A DNA stretch of 64,000 bases, taken from the NCBI GenBank assembly GCA_036652815.1, contig JAVVVE010000012.1, positions 1 to 64,000 on the forward strand. The letters run 5' to 3'. A program made the translations under genes and the position numbers. The first letter of the stretch is position 1; the number at the start of each line of letters is the position of its first letter. Below the pieces are notes generated by a model that did not search any database, was not told the origin of the DNA, and saw only the letters and a list, made by a program, of their open reading frames with translations. The DNA is from SZUA-378 sp036652815 (GTDB lineage: Bacteria > Bacillota > Clostridia > Lachnospirales > Lachnospiraceae). Below, one piece after another: positions 50,697 through 60,044 of the stretch.

Positions 50697-53600
50697 TTAT
50701 TGGAATAAATAGCGATAATCCCGATTCACGGTCTGCATGATTTGGCATAATCCTTCCGGTACCTGACTGGATGTATCACTTTCTTTCCATAGATACGTAT
50801 TACCTAAGAATCTAACCTCACAAGTTAATTCTTCACTGTCCAGAATCGTAAATCCTTGATTTTCACTCTGCTCCATATCCGTCTTGGTCGCAAACAGAGT
50901 GAACTTATCCCGGTATGGTGCACTATCATATGGGCAGAAGCTTCTGCAGTTACCACATTCATTGCAAAGACTATCCACATGGATAATCTGGTGTTTGCTC
51001 ATGCCCGGTACCAAAATAGATACATTGGCACGATTTGGACAGACCTCCACACAGTTCTCACATACAGTCGCACAAGTCAGACAACGTTCGCTCTCCTGTT
51101 TCGTGTTGATTCCTTCTGCAAGGATTCCTCTCTTCTGATAGCTATCCTGTATAGCTACCTCGATAGCTTCCTTAGATGCCGATGGAACATCTCGTGTGAC
51201 AGCTTTTGAAAGAATAGCCTCCGCTGCTTGTTTGGCATCCCGAATCGCTTCTACCACCGTACCCGGACCATATAATCCATCTCCTATTACATAAACACTG
51301 TTTTGATTGGTTTCAAGGCTGACTGTATCTACGACTGCTTTGCCACGCTCCGACACAGTAATACCGTTTTGCTGTAAAAATTCAGTTGGAACCTGTTCGC
51401 CCACTGCGCTGATAACACTATCCGCCGGAAGGAATACCTGCTCCCCTGTTTCAACGACTTGACGTCTGCCCGATGCATCTGCATCCGCAAGCTTCATGAC
51501 CTTACATACTAATTGTCCCTGCTCCAGCTTAAGAGGAGATAACAATTCTCTGAATTCTATGCCTTCTTCCAATGCCATTTGCAATTCTTCTTCATCCGCC
51601 GGCATATACCGTTTGGTTCTTCTATATACCAGAGATACCTTGGTAACACCTTTCACTCTTTTTGCAGCTCTTGCTGTATCCATGGCTGTATTACCACCAC
51701 CGATTACGATTACCTGACTACCAAGCTTAGACTGATTCTCTGCCTTACCTGATTTAAGCTCTGCTAAGAAAGTAAGCGCGTTTAAAGTATCTCCACACTC
51801 TAACTGTAAGACGCCATGCTTTGATGCTCCTGTTGCTATTACGATATTGTCATATCCTTCTTGGCGCAATTTTTCTATGCTCTCAACCTTAGTCTGTAAT
51901 CTGACCTCCATACCCATCGCCTGTACCAGTGCAATATCTTTTTGAATCGCATCCGTTCCAATTCGGAATTCCGGAATCACATGTCTAATTACACCTCCAA
52001 GACTATCTGCCTGCTCAAATAATGTTACTTTCATTCCCTCTCTGGTAAGGAAATAAGCAACTGCCAATCCCGCAGGTCCACCACCTATCACAGCCGTTTT
52101 TTGCGTATAGTGATCTGTTCTCGGTTGTATGTGGTTCATCAATGCGGTATAACCACCCTCCGCCGCTAATAATTTCATCTGTCTGATACGTACCGGTTCT
52201 TCGTAGAAATTTCTCGTACATTTACTCATACAGTTATGAGCACAGATGGTTCCTGTAATAAAAGGAAGAGGATTCTTCTCTGTAATCACGCGTAATGCTT
52301 CTTCGTATTTTCCTTCTCCGGCCAACTGCATATAAGTGGTAATATCTTGATGAATCGGGCAGCCCTCTTTACAAGGTGCCGTAAAGCAATCCATCAGCGG
52401 TACTGTTTCACGCATCTTTCTCGATGGCAGTGGCTTAATAGCCTGCACATGGTGGTTATCTGTCAATGCACTCTTTGCTAATTGTTCTACTGCTTCTACC
52501 TGTACGCCATGATACACAACTCCTGCCTGCTCCAGACTCTTCGCCATCTGTGATAGCCTCTGATAACCGCCCGGTTTTAAAAGTGTCGTTGCTACCGTTA
52601 CCGGCCAGATGCCCGCACCTACGATGCCGTTAATATTATGATAATCTGCTCCACCCGAATAGGAGATACGCAGTTTACCATCAAACTCTTTGGTTAATCT
52701 GGCTGCCAGAGAAATGGATAATGGATATAAAGACTTCCCTGACATATACATCTCTTCCCCCGGTAACTCATTTTGCTTGATATCTACCGGAAATGTATTC
52801 GTTATCTTAACACCAAACTCCAATTGATGTTTGGCTGCTAAAGCAAGCAGTCTTTGAAGCATCGGTACTGCATCCCCATATTGCAAGTCATCCTTAAAAT
52901 GAAAATCTCCAAAAGCAACATAATCGTAACCCATATCATCCATTGTCTTACGTGCAAACTCATAGCCCAGCAACGTTGGATTGCATTTGATAAAAGTATT
53001 CACCCCTTTTTCTTCGATCAGGTAAGTAGCGATTCGTTCGATCTCCTGTGGTGGACAGCCATGTAGCGTAGACAACGTCGCTGAATTACAAATATGTGGC
53101 GAGATAGCCTCAATATCTGCTGCTGTTACCTGACTAAATCTCGCAACCTGTTTCAGCAGATAGCTCTTACAAGACTGAAATGTCTCGTTATCTTCTGCAT
53201 TCTTCAAGGTTTCAATAAAGTGATCTATCCTAGGCAATTGGATCCCTTCAAGATCATATCCAACACTCATGTTAAACTGAAAACCATCCATTGCTCCAAG
53301 ACCAAATTCTTTGGCACATATCTTGCACAAAAACCATGCTTTGATATATTCTTCCAACGCTTGACCAACATAAAGTTCTGTAGACCACTCTACATTATAG
53401 CCTTCATCATCTGCCTTAATACAAGGTTTTGATACCGGCAGATCTTCCCCATCTATCTTCTGTACGGTCTTCAGTTCAAAGAATCTACTGCCGGCATAAT
53501 AAGCTGCTACAATATTCTGCGTCAACTGCGTATGCGGTCCTGCTGCAGGTCCAATCGGTGTCTCCAAAGTTCTTCCAAACAGCTCTTTATTGTACTTACT

Positions 53601-53711
53601 CTGTGCGTGATAGGGACGATATACGCCAAATACGCTTCCCTTCTTATGATGTTCTTCTAAAATCCAATCAAGCATCTGCCCCAATGGCATCGGTGTCATT
53701 CTATCTCCCAT
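50697..53711 (-). CDS. ygfK: YgfK-type multidomain iron-sulfur flavoprotein oxidoreductase
   Basis: 1004 residues. N-terminal dihydroorotate-dehydrogenase-like barrel (about 1-390); a cysteine-rich Fer4_20 domain (CFTAPCKEGCPIHQ and CAHNCMSKCTR, about 425-500) as in glutamate synthase small subunit; two dinucleotide folds (VIGGGPAGLAVAYFL and VIGGGNTAMDTARA); and C-terminal clusters (CLTCATVCENCVEVCP and CNECGNCRSFCP). Layout resembles dihydropyrimidine dehydrogenase. Long annotated as a selenate reductase subunit; in purine clusters it is better seen as an NAD(P)H-linked reductase of an oxidised purine or ureide, or a redox hub for the xanthine dehydrogenase. Confidence 0.9.
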   Translation of the reverse strand: MGDRMTPMPLGQMLDWILEEHHKKGSVFGVYRPYHAQSKYNKELFGRTLETPIGPAAGPHTQLTQNIVAAYYAGSRFFELKTVQKIDGEDLPVSKPCIKADDEGYNVEWSTELYVGQALEEYIKAWFLCKICAKEFGLGAMDGFQFNMSVGYDLEGIQLPRIDHFIETLKNAEDNETFQSCKSYLLKQVARFSQVTAADIEAISPHICNSATLSTLHGCPPQEIERIATYLIEEKGVNTFIKCNPTLLGYEFARKTMDDMGYDYVAFGDFHFKDDLQYGDAVPMLQRLLALAAKHQLEFGVKITNTFPVDIKQNELPGEEMYMSGKSLYPLSISLAARLTKEFDGKLRISYSGGADYHNINGIVGAGIWPVTVATTLLKPGGYQRLSQMAKSLEQAGVVYHGVQVEAVEQLAKSALTDNHHVQAIKPLPSRKMRETVPLMDCFTAPCKEGCPIHQDITTYMQLAGEGKYEEALRVITEKNPLPFITGTICAHNCMSKCTRNFYEEPVRIRQMKLLAAEGGYTALMNHIQPRTDHYTQKTAVIGGGPAGLAVAYFLTREGMKVTLFEQADSLGGVIRHVIPEFRIGTDAIQKDIALVQAMGMEVRLQTKVESIEKLRQEGYDNIVIATGASKHGVLQLECGDTLNALTFLAELKSGKAENQSKLGSQVIVIGGGNTAMDTARAAKRVKGVTKVSLVYRRTKRYMPADEEELQMALEEGIEFRELLSPLKLEQGQLVCKVMKLADADASGRRQVVETGEQVFLPADSVISAVGEQVPTEFLQQNGITVSERGKAVVDTVSLETNQNSVYVIGDGLYGPGTVVEAIRDAKQAAEAILSKAVTRDVPSASKEAIEVAIQDSYQKRGILAEGINTKQESERCLTCATVCENCVEVCPNRANVSILVPGMSKHQIIHVDSLCNECGNCRSFCPYDSAPYRDKFTLFATKTDMEQSENQGFTILDSEELTCEVRFLGNTYLWKESDTSSQVPEGLCQIMQTVNRDYRYLFQ

Positions 53712-53748
53712 AAGTGTAGCCTCCTGTTCTTATTTACACGATCATTAT

Positions 53749-55083
53749 TTATCTGCTATTAATTCTAGTTGCCAGTTCTGCCGCTGACTGTCTGCAGTCC
53801 GCCATCACTTTTGCTTCGTCGATATCCACAAGGACTCTGTTTTGCATCAATATCTTACCATTGGCTACTGTAGTTGTAACACTGCGTCCTGTCATGCCAA
53901 ATAAAATATGGCTGTTGCAGTTACCTGCATGCATCGGTGTTGGTGGCAGATAGTCTGTTACTATAATATCTGCTGCTGCTCCCTCTTTTAATACACCCAG
54001 CGGTGTCTCAAAATATCTGCCTGCTATCTTTGCATTGCCTTGAAACAACATCTCCGGGACTTCACTCCATGCTGCATTTGCATCACACAGATGATGCTTA
54101 TGTAAGATATTCGCTACCTTATAGGACTCAAGCATATCATGCGTATAACCATCTGTTCCAAGACCTGTTAATACCCCTGCATGAACGATCTCCATCGTTG
54201 GTGGGCATCCACAGGCATTTCCCATATTAGATTCCGGATTATGTACCACCATCGTACCTGTTTGATGAAGTAATTCCATCTCATGCTTATTAATATAGAT
54301 GCAATGAGCCGCCAGTGTCTTTTCCCCCAAGATATCACAGTCCATCAAGCGGTCTATAATCCTCTTTCCATGAGCCTGTAAGCACTGATGCAGATCTTCT
54401 ATCCCCTCTGCAACATGAATATGATATCCGACCTCTTCCGGCTTATGCTCCGCACATAGTGCCATCGTTTCATCCGATATCGTAAAGGAAGCATGCATCC
54501 CCATCATACCTGCTATCATATCGCTTTTATCTGCAAGGGCATGTTTGATAAAAGAGGCATTCTCCAGCACTGCTTCTTTCGCTTTGTCCATACCATCCCG
54601 ATCCGATACCTCATAGCATAGACAGCTACGGACTCCTGTCGCCTTTGCTGCTTCTTCTATCGTAAATAGGGAATCTCTAATCGCTCCAAATCCGGCATGA
54701 TGGTCAAATACCGTCGTAACACCATTTTTAATGGAATCAATATAGGTAGCCATCGCACTGAGTCTGATATCCTCTAACGATAGATTACGATCCATCGTCC
54801 ACCACATCCCATCTAAGATGTCTAGAAATCCTTGCGGATGATATCCATCAATACTCAGTCCTCTTCCAAAAGTACTATAGATATGCTCATGTACATTGAT
54901 AAAAGCCGGCATAATCACACCACCATGCGCATCTATATATTCCGCATCCGGATATGCCTGTTTCATCTTAGCTGTTGTACCTACAGCCAGAATCTTAGTC
55001 CCCTGTGTAACAACCGCTCCATCTTCCATAAATGGATTCAAATCATCTCTGGTAATCATTCTTCCATTCCCTATTATTAGCAT
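53749..55083 (-). CDS. ssnA: SsnA-type aminohydrolase
   Basis: 444 residues. The metal-binding INVHEHIYSTF, the HIHVAEG histidine, LAAHCIYINKHEME and GLGTDGYTHD are the motifs of the guanine deaminase/atrazine chlorohydrolase branch of amidohydrolases. First gene of the leftward purine operon, followed by ygfK. It probably deaminates or hydrolyses a purine-derived ring. AAAGGAGATGG precedes the ATG. Confidence 0.9.
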   Translation of the reverse strand: MLIIGNGRMITRDDLNPFMEDGAVVTQGTKILAVGTTAKMKQAYPDAEYIDAHGGVIMPAFINVHEHIYSTFGRGLSIDGYHPQGFLDILDGMWWTMDRNLSLEDIRLSAMATYIDSIKNGVTTVFDHHAGFGAIRDSLFTIEEAAKATGVRSCLCYEVSDRDGMDKAKEAVLENASFIKHALADKSDMIAGMMGMHASFTISDETMALCAEHKPEEVGYHIHVAEGIEDLHQCLQAHGKRIIDRLMDCDILGEKTLAAHCIYINKHEMELLHQTGTMVVHNPESNMGNACGCPPTMEIVHAGVLTGLGTDGYTHDMLESYKVANILHKHHLCDANAAWSEVPEMLFQGNAKIAGRYFETPLGVLKEGAAADIIVTDYLPPTPMHAGNCNSHILFGMTGRSVTTTVANGKILMQNRVLVDIDEAKVMADCRQSAAELATRINSR

Positions 55084-55116
55084 TGTTCCATCTCCTTTTC
55101 TGATTCATTTAAGTCT

Positions 55117-55145
55117 ATTTTATCATCTATATTTCGTAAATGCAA
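55117..55145 (-). promoter_or_regulatory. Promoter of the leftward purine operon (ssnA)
   Basis: Minus strand TTGCAT (55140-55145), 17 bases, TAAAAT (55117-55122), about 30 bases ahead of the ssnA start. Confidence 0.55.
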
Positions 55146-55163
55146 TACAAGAATACAAAAATT

Positions 55164-55178
55164 TTTAGATTACCTAAA
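55164..55178. promoter_or_regulatory. Small inverted repeat between the divergent purine promoters
   Basis: TTTAG (55164-55168) and CTAAA (55174-55178) with five bases between, inside a very AT-rich stretch. It lies between the two divergent promoters, where one regulator could act on both. Weak on sequence alone. Confidence 0.3.
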
Positions 55179-55196
55179 TTTTTTTTAGAAAAAGTA

Positions 55197-55224
55197 TTGA
55201 ATTATTATTTTTTTATGCTATGAT
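55197..55224 (+). promoter_or_regulatory. Promoter of the rightward purine operon (dpaL)
   Basis: TTGAAT (55197-55202), 16 bases, TATGAT (55219-55224). AGGAGGAG at 55247-55254 then serves the dpaL ATG at 55264. Confidence 0.6.
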
Positions 55225-55263
55225 GAGTTTAATGAAACGCAAAAACAGGAGGAGAATAAGAAG

Positions 55264-56469
55264 ATGAATGCAATGAAATGGAGCATCAATCAAATGCCAA
55301 AGACAGCCGACAGCCAATTACCGATTATGTCTATCGATGCGGTACGCAAGGCTCGCATATTCCATGAGAGTTTTCCACAATATACGAAAACGCCTCTGGT
55401 AAAACTTGACCACATGGCAAAGTTTTTAGGATTACAGAATATCTACATCAAAGATGAATCTTACCGTTTTGGTCTCAATGCTTTCAAGGTATTGGGTGGC
55501 TCTTTTGCCATGGCACGCTACATTGCCAAACAAATCGGAAAAGATGTGTCTGAACTGCCTTATCATGTACTTACATCAGAAGCACTCAGAAAAGAATTTG
55601 GGCAGGCTACTTTCTTTACCGCTACGGATGGCAATCACGGACGTGGTGTCGCATGGGCTGCTAACAAATTAGGACAAAAAGCAGTTGTTTTCATGCCAAA
55701 AGGCTCTACCGAAACACGCCTTCAGAATATTCTTGCAGAGAACGCTACTGCTACTATAGAAGAAGTGAATTACGATGAATGTGTTCGTATGGCTGCCGAT
55801 GCGGCATCTAAGACCCCTCACGGTGTTGTCGTGCAGGATACAGCTTGGGATGGTTACGAAGAGATCCCGGCATGGATCATGCAAGGATACGGAACGATGG
55901 CTATGGAAGCCGGAGAGCAATTACAAGAATACGACTGTGACAGACCAACACATATCTTTATACAGGCTGGCGTAGGTTCTCTCGCCGGTGCAGTGCAAGG
56001 ATATTTTGCAAATCTATATCCCGAGAATCCACCAACCGTTGTAGTGGTGGAAGCCGACGTGGCTGCCTGCTTATATAAAGGATCCGTTGCTGCTGACGGT
56101 AATCTACGTATCGTCGATGGTGAGATGCAGACAATTATGGCAGGACTCGCTTGTGGCGAACCCAACACCATCTCATGGGATATCCTAAAGAATCATGTAG
56201 ATACTTTTATTGCATGTCCTGACTGGATGGCTGCCAATGGTATGCGTATGTTATCTGCACCAATCAAAGGAGATACGCAAATAACTTCCGGTGAATCGGG
56301 TGCCGCACCTTTCGGTGTGCTTGCCTGCATCATGCAGATGGATGAATATAAAGACTTAAGAAAACATCTAAACTTAAATGCAGATTCTAAAGTTCTTCTC
56401 TTTTCAACTGAAGGCGATACCGATCCGGAGCGATACCGTTCCATCGTATGGTATGGTCAGGAACGATAA
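55264..56469 (+). CDS. dpaL: 2,3-Diaminopropionate ammonia-lyase
   Basis: 401 residues, the family length. The PLP lysine is Lys75 in RFGLNAFKVLGG; TDGNHGRGVAWAA and QAGVGSLAGAVQGYF hold the substrate and phosphate loops of fold-type II PLP enzymes. It converts 2,3-diaminopropionate to pyruvate and two ammonia. Equivalent to E. coli YgeX; in gut bacteria this gene is reported as part of the urate-degrading cluster, where it would deliver the carbon backbone as pyruvate. Confidence 0.94.
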   Translation: MNAMKWSINQMPKTADSQLPIMSIDAVRKARIFHESFPQYTKTPLVKLDHMAKFLGLQNIYIKDESYRFGLNAFKVLGGSFAMARYIAKQIGKDVSELPYHVLTSEALRKEFGQATFFTATDGNHGRGVAWAANKLGQKAVVFMPKGSTETRLQNILAENATATIEEVNYDECVRMAADAASKTPHGVVVQDTAWDGYEEIPAWIMQGYGTMAMEAGEQLQEYDCDRPTHIFIQAGVGSLAGAVQGYFANLYPENPPTVVVVEADVAACLYKGSVAADGNLRIVDGEMQTIMAGLACGEPNTISWDILKNHVDTFIACPDWMAANGMRMLSAPIKGDTQITSGESGAAPFGVLACIMQMDEYKDLRKHLNLNADSKVLLFSTEGDTDPERYRSIVWYGQER

Positions 56470-56536
56470 GAATCTATTTAATAAGAAGTAACCTTTAATG
56501 AGCATAGCTGCAAAAGCAGCAGAACAGGAGTACAAC

Positions 56537-57730
56537 ATGGATTTTAATAAAATCAAAGAAGCAGCACAAGGGTATGAAGCGCAGATGACTAAGTTCTTAC
56601 GGGAAATCGTAGTGATACCGGGCGAAAGTTGTGGTGAAGAAGGACATATTAACAGAATTGCACAAGAAATGAAAGATGTTGGCTTTGATAAAGTAGAGAT
56701 CGATCCTATGGGTAACGTCCTCGGCTATATGGGAACAGGTAAAACTCTAATCGCTTATGATGCACATATTGATACCGTTGGCATCGGTAATATCGACAAT
56801 TGGGAATTTGACCCTTACCAAGGCTTTGAAACAGATACAGAAATCGGTGGCCGCGGAACCTCTGATCAGCTCGGTGGCATCGTATCTGCTGTCTATGGTG
56901 CTAAGATCATGAAAGATCTCGGATTACTAAATGACCAATATACTGTTCTGGTAACCGGTACTGTACAAGAAGAAGACTGTGATGGTCTGTGTTGGCAGTA
57001 TATCGTCAACGAAGATAAAGTCAAACCGGAATTTGTCGTAATTACAGAACCAACGGACGGCAATATTTACCGTGGACAAAGAGGACGTATGGAGATACGT
57101 GTAGATGTAGCCGGTGTCTCCTGCCATGGTTCTGCACCGGAACGCGGTGACAACGCCATCTATAAAATGGGGGATATCTTACAGGATGTCAGAGCTTTAA
57201 ATCCAAAATTACATACTGATCCATTCCTGGGAAAAGGTACTTTAACGGTGTCTGAGATCTTCTTTACCTCACCTTCCAGATGTGCTGTTGCAGACAGTTG
57301 TGCCATCTCGATTGACCGTCGTTTAACCGATGGCGAAACTTACGAAATGGCTTTAGACCAGATCCGTGCTCTTCCATCTGTACAAAAATATGACGCTAAA
57401 GTCAGCATGTACAAATACGACAGAGCCAGCTACAAAGAATTAGTGTATCCAACAGACTGCTACTTCCCGACTTGGGTAATCCCACAGGAGCATGCTGCCA
57501 CACAAGCCATGGTTGCCTCTTATGAAGGTATGTTTGGAAAACCACTGGTTGATAAATGGACCTTCTCTACCAATGGAGTTTCCATTATGGGACGTTTTGG
57601 TATCCCTTGTATCGGTTTTGGCCCGGGAAAAGAAGCACAGGCACACGCACCAAACGAAAGAACCTGGAAAGCAGACCTGGTAAAATGTGCCGCTGTATAT
57701 GCAGCACTGCCTTCTATGTATTGCAAATAA
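56537..57730 (+). CDS. ygeY: YgeY family M20-type metallohydrolase
   Basis: 397 residues from the ATG at 56537, preceded by CAGGAG seven bases upstream; an ATG at 56498 has a poor site. Metal ligands of the M20/ArgE fold are seen in DAHIDTVG, GRGTSDQLGG, the EED of VQEEDCDG and in TEPTD, with the dimerisation domain in the middle. Such enzymes remove acyl, formyl or carbamoyl groups from amino acids. In this operon a likely role is hydrolysis of a carbamoyl- or formyl-diaminopropionate intermediate before dpaL acts. Confidence 0.9.
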   Translation: MDFNKIKEAAQGYEAQMTKFLREIVVIPGESCGEEGHINRIAQEMKDVGFDKVEIDPMGNVLGYMGTGKTLIAYDAHIDTVGIGNIDNWEFDPYQGFETDTEIGGRGTSDQLGGIVSAVYGAKIMKDLGLLNDQYTVLVTGTVQEEDCDGLCWQYIVNEDKVKPEFVVITEPTDGNIYRGQRGRMEIRVDVAGVSCHGSAPERGDNAIYKMGDILQDVRALNPKLHTDPFLGKGTLTVSEIFFTSPSRCAVADSCAISIDRRLTDGETYEMALDQIRALPSVQKYDAKVSMYKYDRASYKELVYPTDCYFPTWVIPQEHAATQAMVASYEGMFGKPLVDKWTFSTNGVSIMGRFGIPCIGFGPGKEAQAHAPNERTWKADLVKCAAVYAALPSMYCK

Positions 57731-57803
57731 AGTAAAATGATATTACTACTCATGAACTGTTACACAAACAATCCATCATAAACAGAATAGGAGATTCTAC
57801 TAT

Positions 57804-58997
57804 ATGAAAAATTTACAACATTATATCGACCAATTAAATGCACTGAACTTCAAAGAAATGTACAACAACGATTTTTTTCTCACCTGGGAAAAAACAGATG
57901 ATGAATTACAGGCAGTATGGGTTCTAGCTGATGCACTTCGTTATATGAGAGAAAACAACATCTCAACCAAAGTATTTGAAAGCGGACTGGGAATCTCCCT
58001 TTTCCGCGATAATTCAACTCGTACACGTTTCTCTTTCGCCTCTGCCTGCAACCTCCTGGGATTGGAAGTACAAGATCTGGACGAAGGAAAATCTCAAGTC
58101 GCTCATGGGGAAACAGTACGTGAAACTGCCAACATGATATCCTTTATGGCTGATGTGATCGGTATTCGTGATGATATGTATATTGGCAAAGGCAATACTT
58201 ATATGCATGAAGTATCTGATGCTGTTCAAAAAGGAAATAGAGATGGTATCTTAGAGCAGCGTCCAACCCTTGTCAGTCTGCAATGCGATATTGACCATCC
58301 AACACAGTGCATGGCCGATATGCTCCATATTATTCATGAATTTGGCGGCATTGAGAATTTAAAAGGGAAAAAATTAGCGATGTCATGGGCATACTCTCCT
58401 TCCTACGGAAAACCATTATCAGTTCCACAAGGAGTCATCGGTCTTATGACACGTATGGGCATGGATGTTGTTCTAGCTCATCCTGAAGGCTACGAAGTGA
58501 TGCCAGAAGTAGAAGAAGTAGCCCGGAAAAATGCCGCTGCTTCCGGTGGAACTTTTACCAAAACCAATAATATGGCAGAAGCTTTCAAAGATGCCGATAT
58601 CGTTTATCCTAAGAGTTGGGCTCCTTTTGCAGCTATGGAACAACGTACTGACTTATACGGAAAAGGAGATACCGCAGGTATCGACGCTCTTGAGCAGGAA
58701 TTACTGGCACAGAATGCCAAACATCAAGACTGGGCATGTACAGAAGAATTAATGTCTACAACCAAAGACGGAAAAGCACTCTACCTGCATTGTCTCCCTG
58801 CTGATATCAGCGGTGTCAGCTGTGAAAACGGAGAGGTAGACGCCAGTGTATTCGATCGTTACAGAACTCCTCTTTACAAAGAAGCCAGCTTCAAACCATA
58901 TGTCATTGCAGCTATGATTTTCTTAAGTAAATTTGCAGATCCTGCAACGATTTTAAAGAAATTAGAAGAAAAAGGAACTCAGAGAATATTAAAGTAG
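57804..58997 (+). CDS. ygeW: Knotted carbamoyltransferase YgeW
   Basis: 397 residues. The carbamoyl-phosphate site FRDNSTRTRFSF and the LHCLPADISG segment near the C-terminus place it in the aspartate/ornithine transcarbamylase superfamily, YgeW branch, which is distinct from OTC and ATC. With arcC next to it, it probably runs in the phosphorolytic direction, releasing carbamoyl phosphate from a carbamoylated intermediate of purine breakdown. The exact substrate is not settled by sequence. Confidence 0.92.
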   Translation: MKNLQHYIDQLNALNFKEMYNNDFFLTWEKTDDELQAVWVLADALRYMRENNISTKVFESGLGISLFRDNSTRTRFSFASACNLLGLEVQDLDEGKSQVAHGETVRETANMISFMADVIGIRDDMYIGKGNTYMHEVSDAVQKGNRDGILEQRPTLVSLQCDIDHPTQCMADMLHIIHEFGGIENLKGKKLAMSWAYSPSYGKPLSVPQGVIGLMTRMGMDVVLAHPEGYEVMPEVEEVARKNAAASGGTFTKTNNMAEAFKDADIVYPKSWAPFAAMEQRTDLYGKGDTAGIDALEQELLAQNAKHQDWACTEELMSTTKDGKALYLHCLPADISGVSCENGEVDASVFDRYRTPLYKEASFKPYVIAAMIFLSKFADPATILKKLEEKGTQRILK

Positions 58998-59030
58998 TTC
59001 CACGTCATGCACGTGGCAGGAGGTACAAAG

Positions 59031-59978
59031 ATGTCTAAAAAGAAACGAATCGTAATTGCATTGGGTGGCAACGCTCTTGGTAATACGCTTCCCGAACAAA
59101 TGGCTGCCGTAAAGATAACCGCTAAATCAATCGTAGACCTCTTAGAGGAAGATTGTGAAGTTGTTGTTGTCCATGGGAATGGGCCTCAGGTTGGTATGAT
59201 TAATAATGCAATGAGTGCACTAACCCGTGAGAATCCGGAGCAACCCAATACACCGCTCTCTGTTTGTGTTGCCATGAGTCAGGCTTATATCGGCTATGAT
59301 CTGCAAAATGCATTACGCGAAGAATTATTAAATAGAGGTATCTCTGATATCCCTGTCGCAACCATGATTACACAGATTCGTGTCGATTCCGATGACCCTG
59401 CTTTTTTAGAGCCGACAAAACCCATCGGACATTTTATGGATGCCGCACAAGCCAAGATAGCTGCCGAGAAATATGATTATGTCATGAAAGAAGATGCCGG
59501 CCGTGGTTATCGCCGTGTCGTTGCTTCTCCCAAACCGGTACAGATTATCGAGATCGGTGCGATCCGTTCACTGGTAGACTCCGGACAATTAGTCATCGCC
59601 TGCGGCGGCGGTGGTATCCCCGTCACCTTACAGGGGAATCACCTAAAAGGTGCCAGCGCTGTCATCGACAAAGACTTCGCCAGTTGTTTCCTTGCCGAAG
59701 AATTAGATGCTGATTACCTCATCATTTTAACTGCAGTGGAAAAGGTTGCCCTCAATTACGGAAAACCGGATGAGGTCTGGTTAGATGATATCAGTACTGA
59801 GGATGCCGAACGTTATATTGCAGAAGGTCATTTTGCTCCCGGTTCTATGTTACCTAAGATACAAGCGGCCATGTCCTTTGCACAGTCCAAACCCGGTCGA
59901 ACCGCTCTCATTACCCTTTTAGAAAAATCAAAAGAAGGGATTCAGGGCAAAACCGGAACCCGCATTCATCAAGCATAA
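59031..59978 (+). CDS. arcC: Carbamate kinase
   Basis: 315 residues from the ATG at 59031 with GGAGG ahead. IVIALGGNALGNT, VVVHGNGPQVGMI and ACGGGGIPV are the amino-acid-kinase family signatures of carbamate kinase. It transfers phosphate from carbamoyl phosphate to ADP, giving ATP, ammonia and carbon dioxide. As the last gene after ygeW it marks the energy-yielding end of this catabolic operon (equivalent to E. coli yqeA). Confidence 0.95.
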   Translation: MSKKKRIVIALGGNALGNTLPEQMAAVKITAKSIVDLLEEDCEVVVVHGNGPQVGMINNAMSALTRENPEQPNTPLSVCVAMSQAYIGYDLQNALREELLNRGISDIPVATMITQIRVDSDDPAFLEPTKPIGHFMDAAQAKIAAEKYDYVMKEDAGRGYRRVVASPKPVQIIEIGAIRSLVDSGQLVIACGGGGIPVTLQGNHLKGASAVIDKDFASCFLAEELDADYLIILTAVEKVALNYGKPDEVWLDDISTEDAERYIAEGHFAPGSMLPKIQAAMSFAQSKPGRTALITLLEKSKEGIQGKTGTRIHQA

Positions 59979-59989
59979 CGATATCCATT

Positions 59990-60033
59990 ATAACCCCCCA
60001 CCACCTACTATTATGAAGGTGGTGGGGGGTTAT
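59990..60033. terminator. Strong GC-rich hairpin between convergent genes
   Basis: A perfect 17-bp stem ATAACCCCCCACCACCT / AGGTGGTGGGGGGTTAT with a ten-base loop. No T run follows on either strand, so it may act as a terminator of the purine operon without the usual tail, or as a 3' stabiliser. Confidence 0.65.
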
Positions 60034-60044
60034 CTTCTGTCCAA

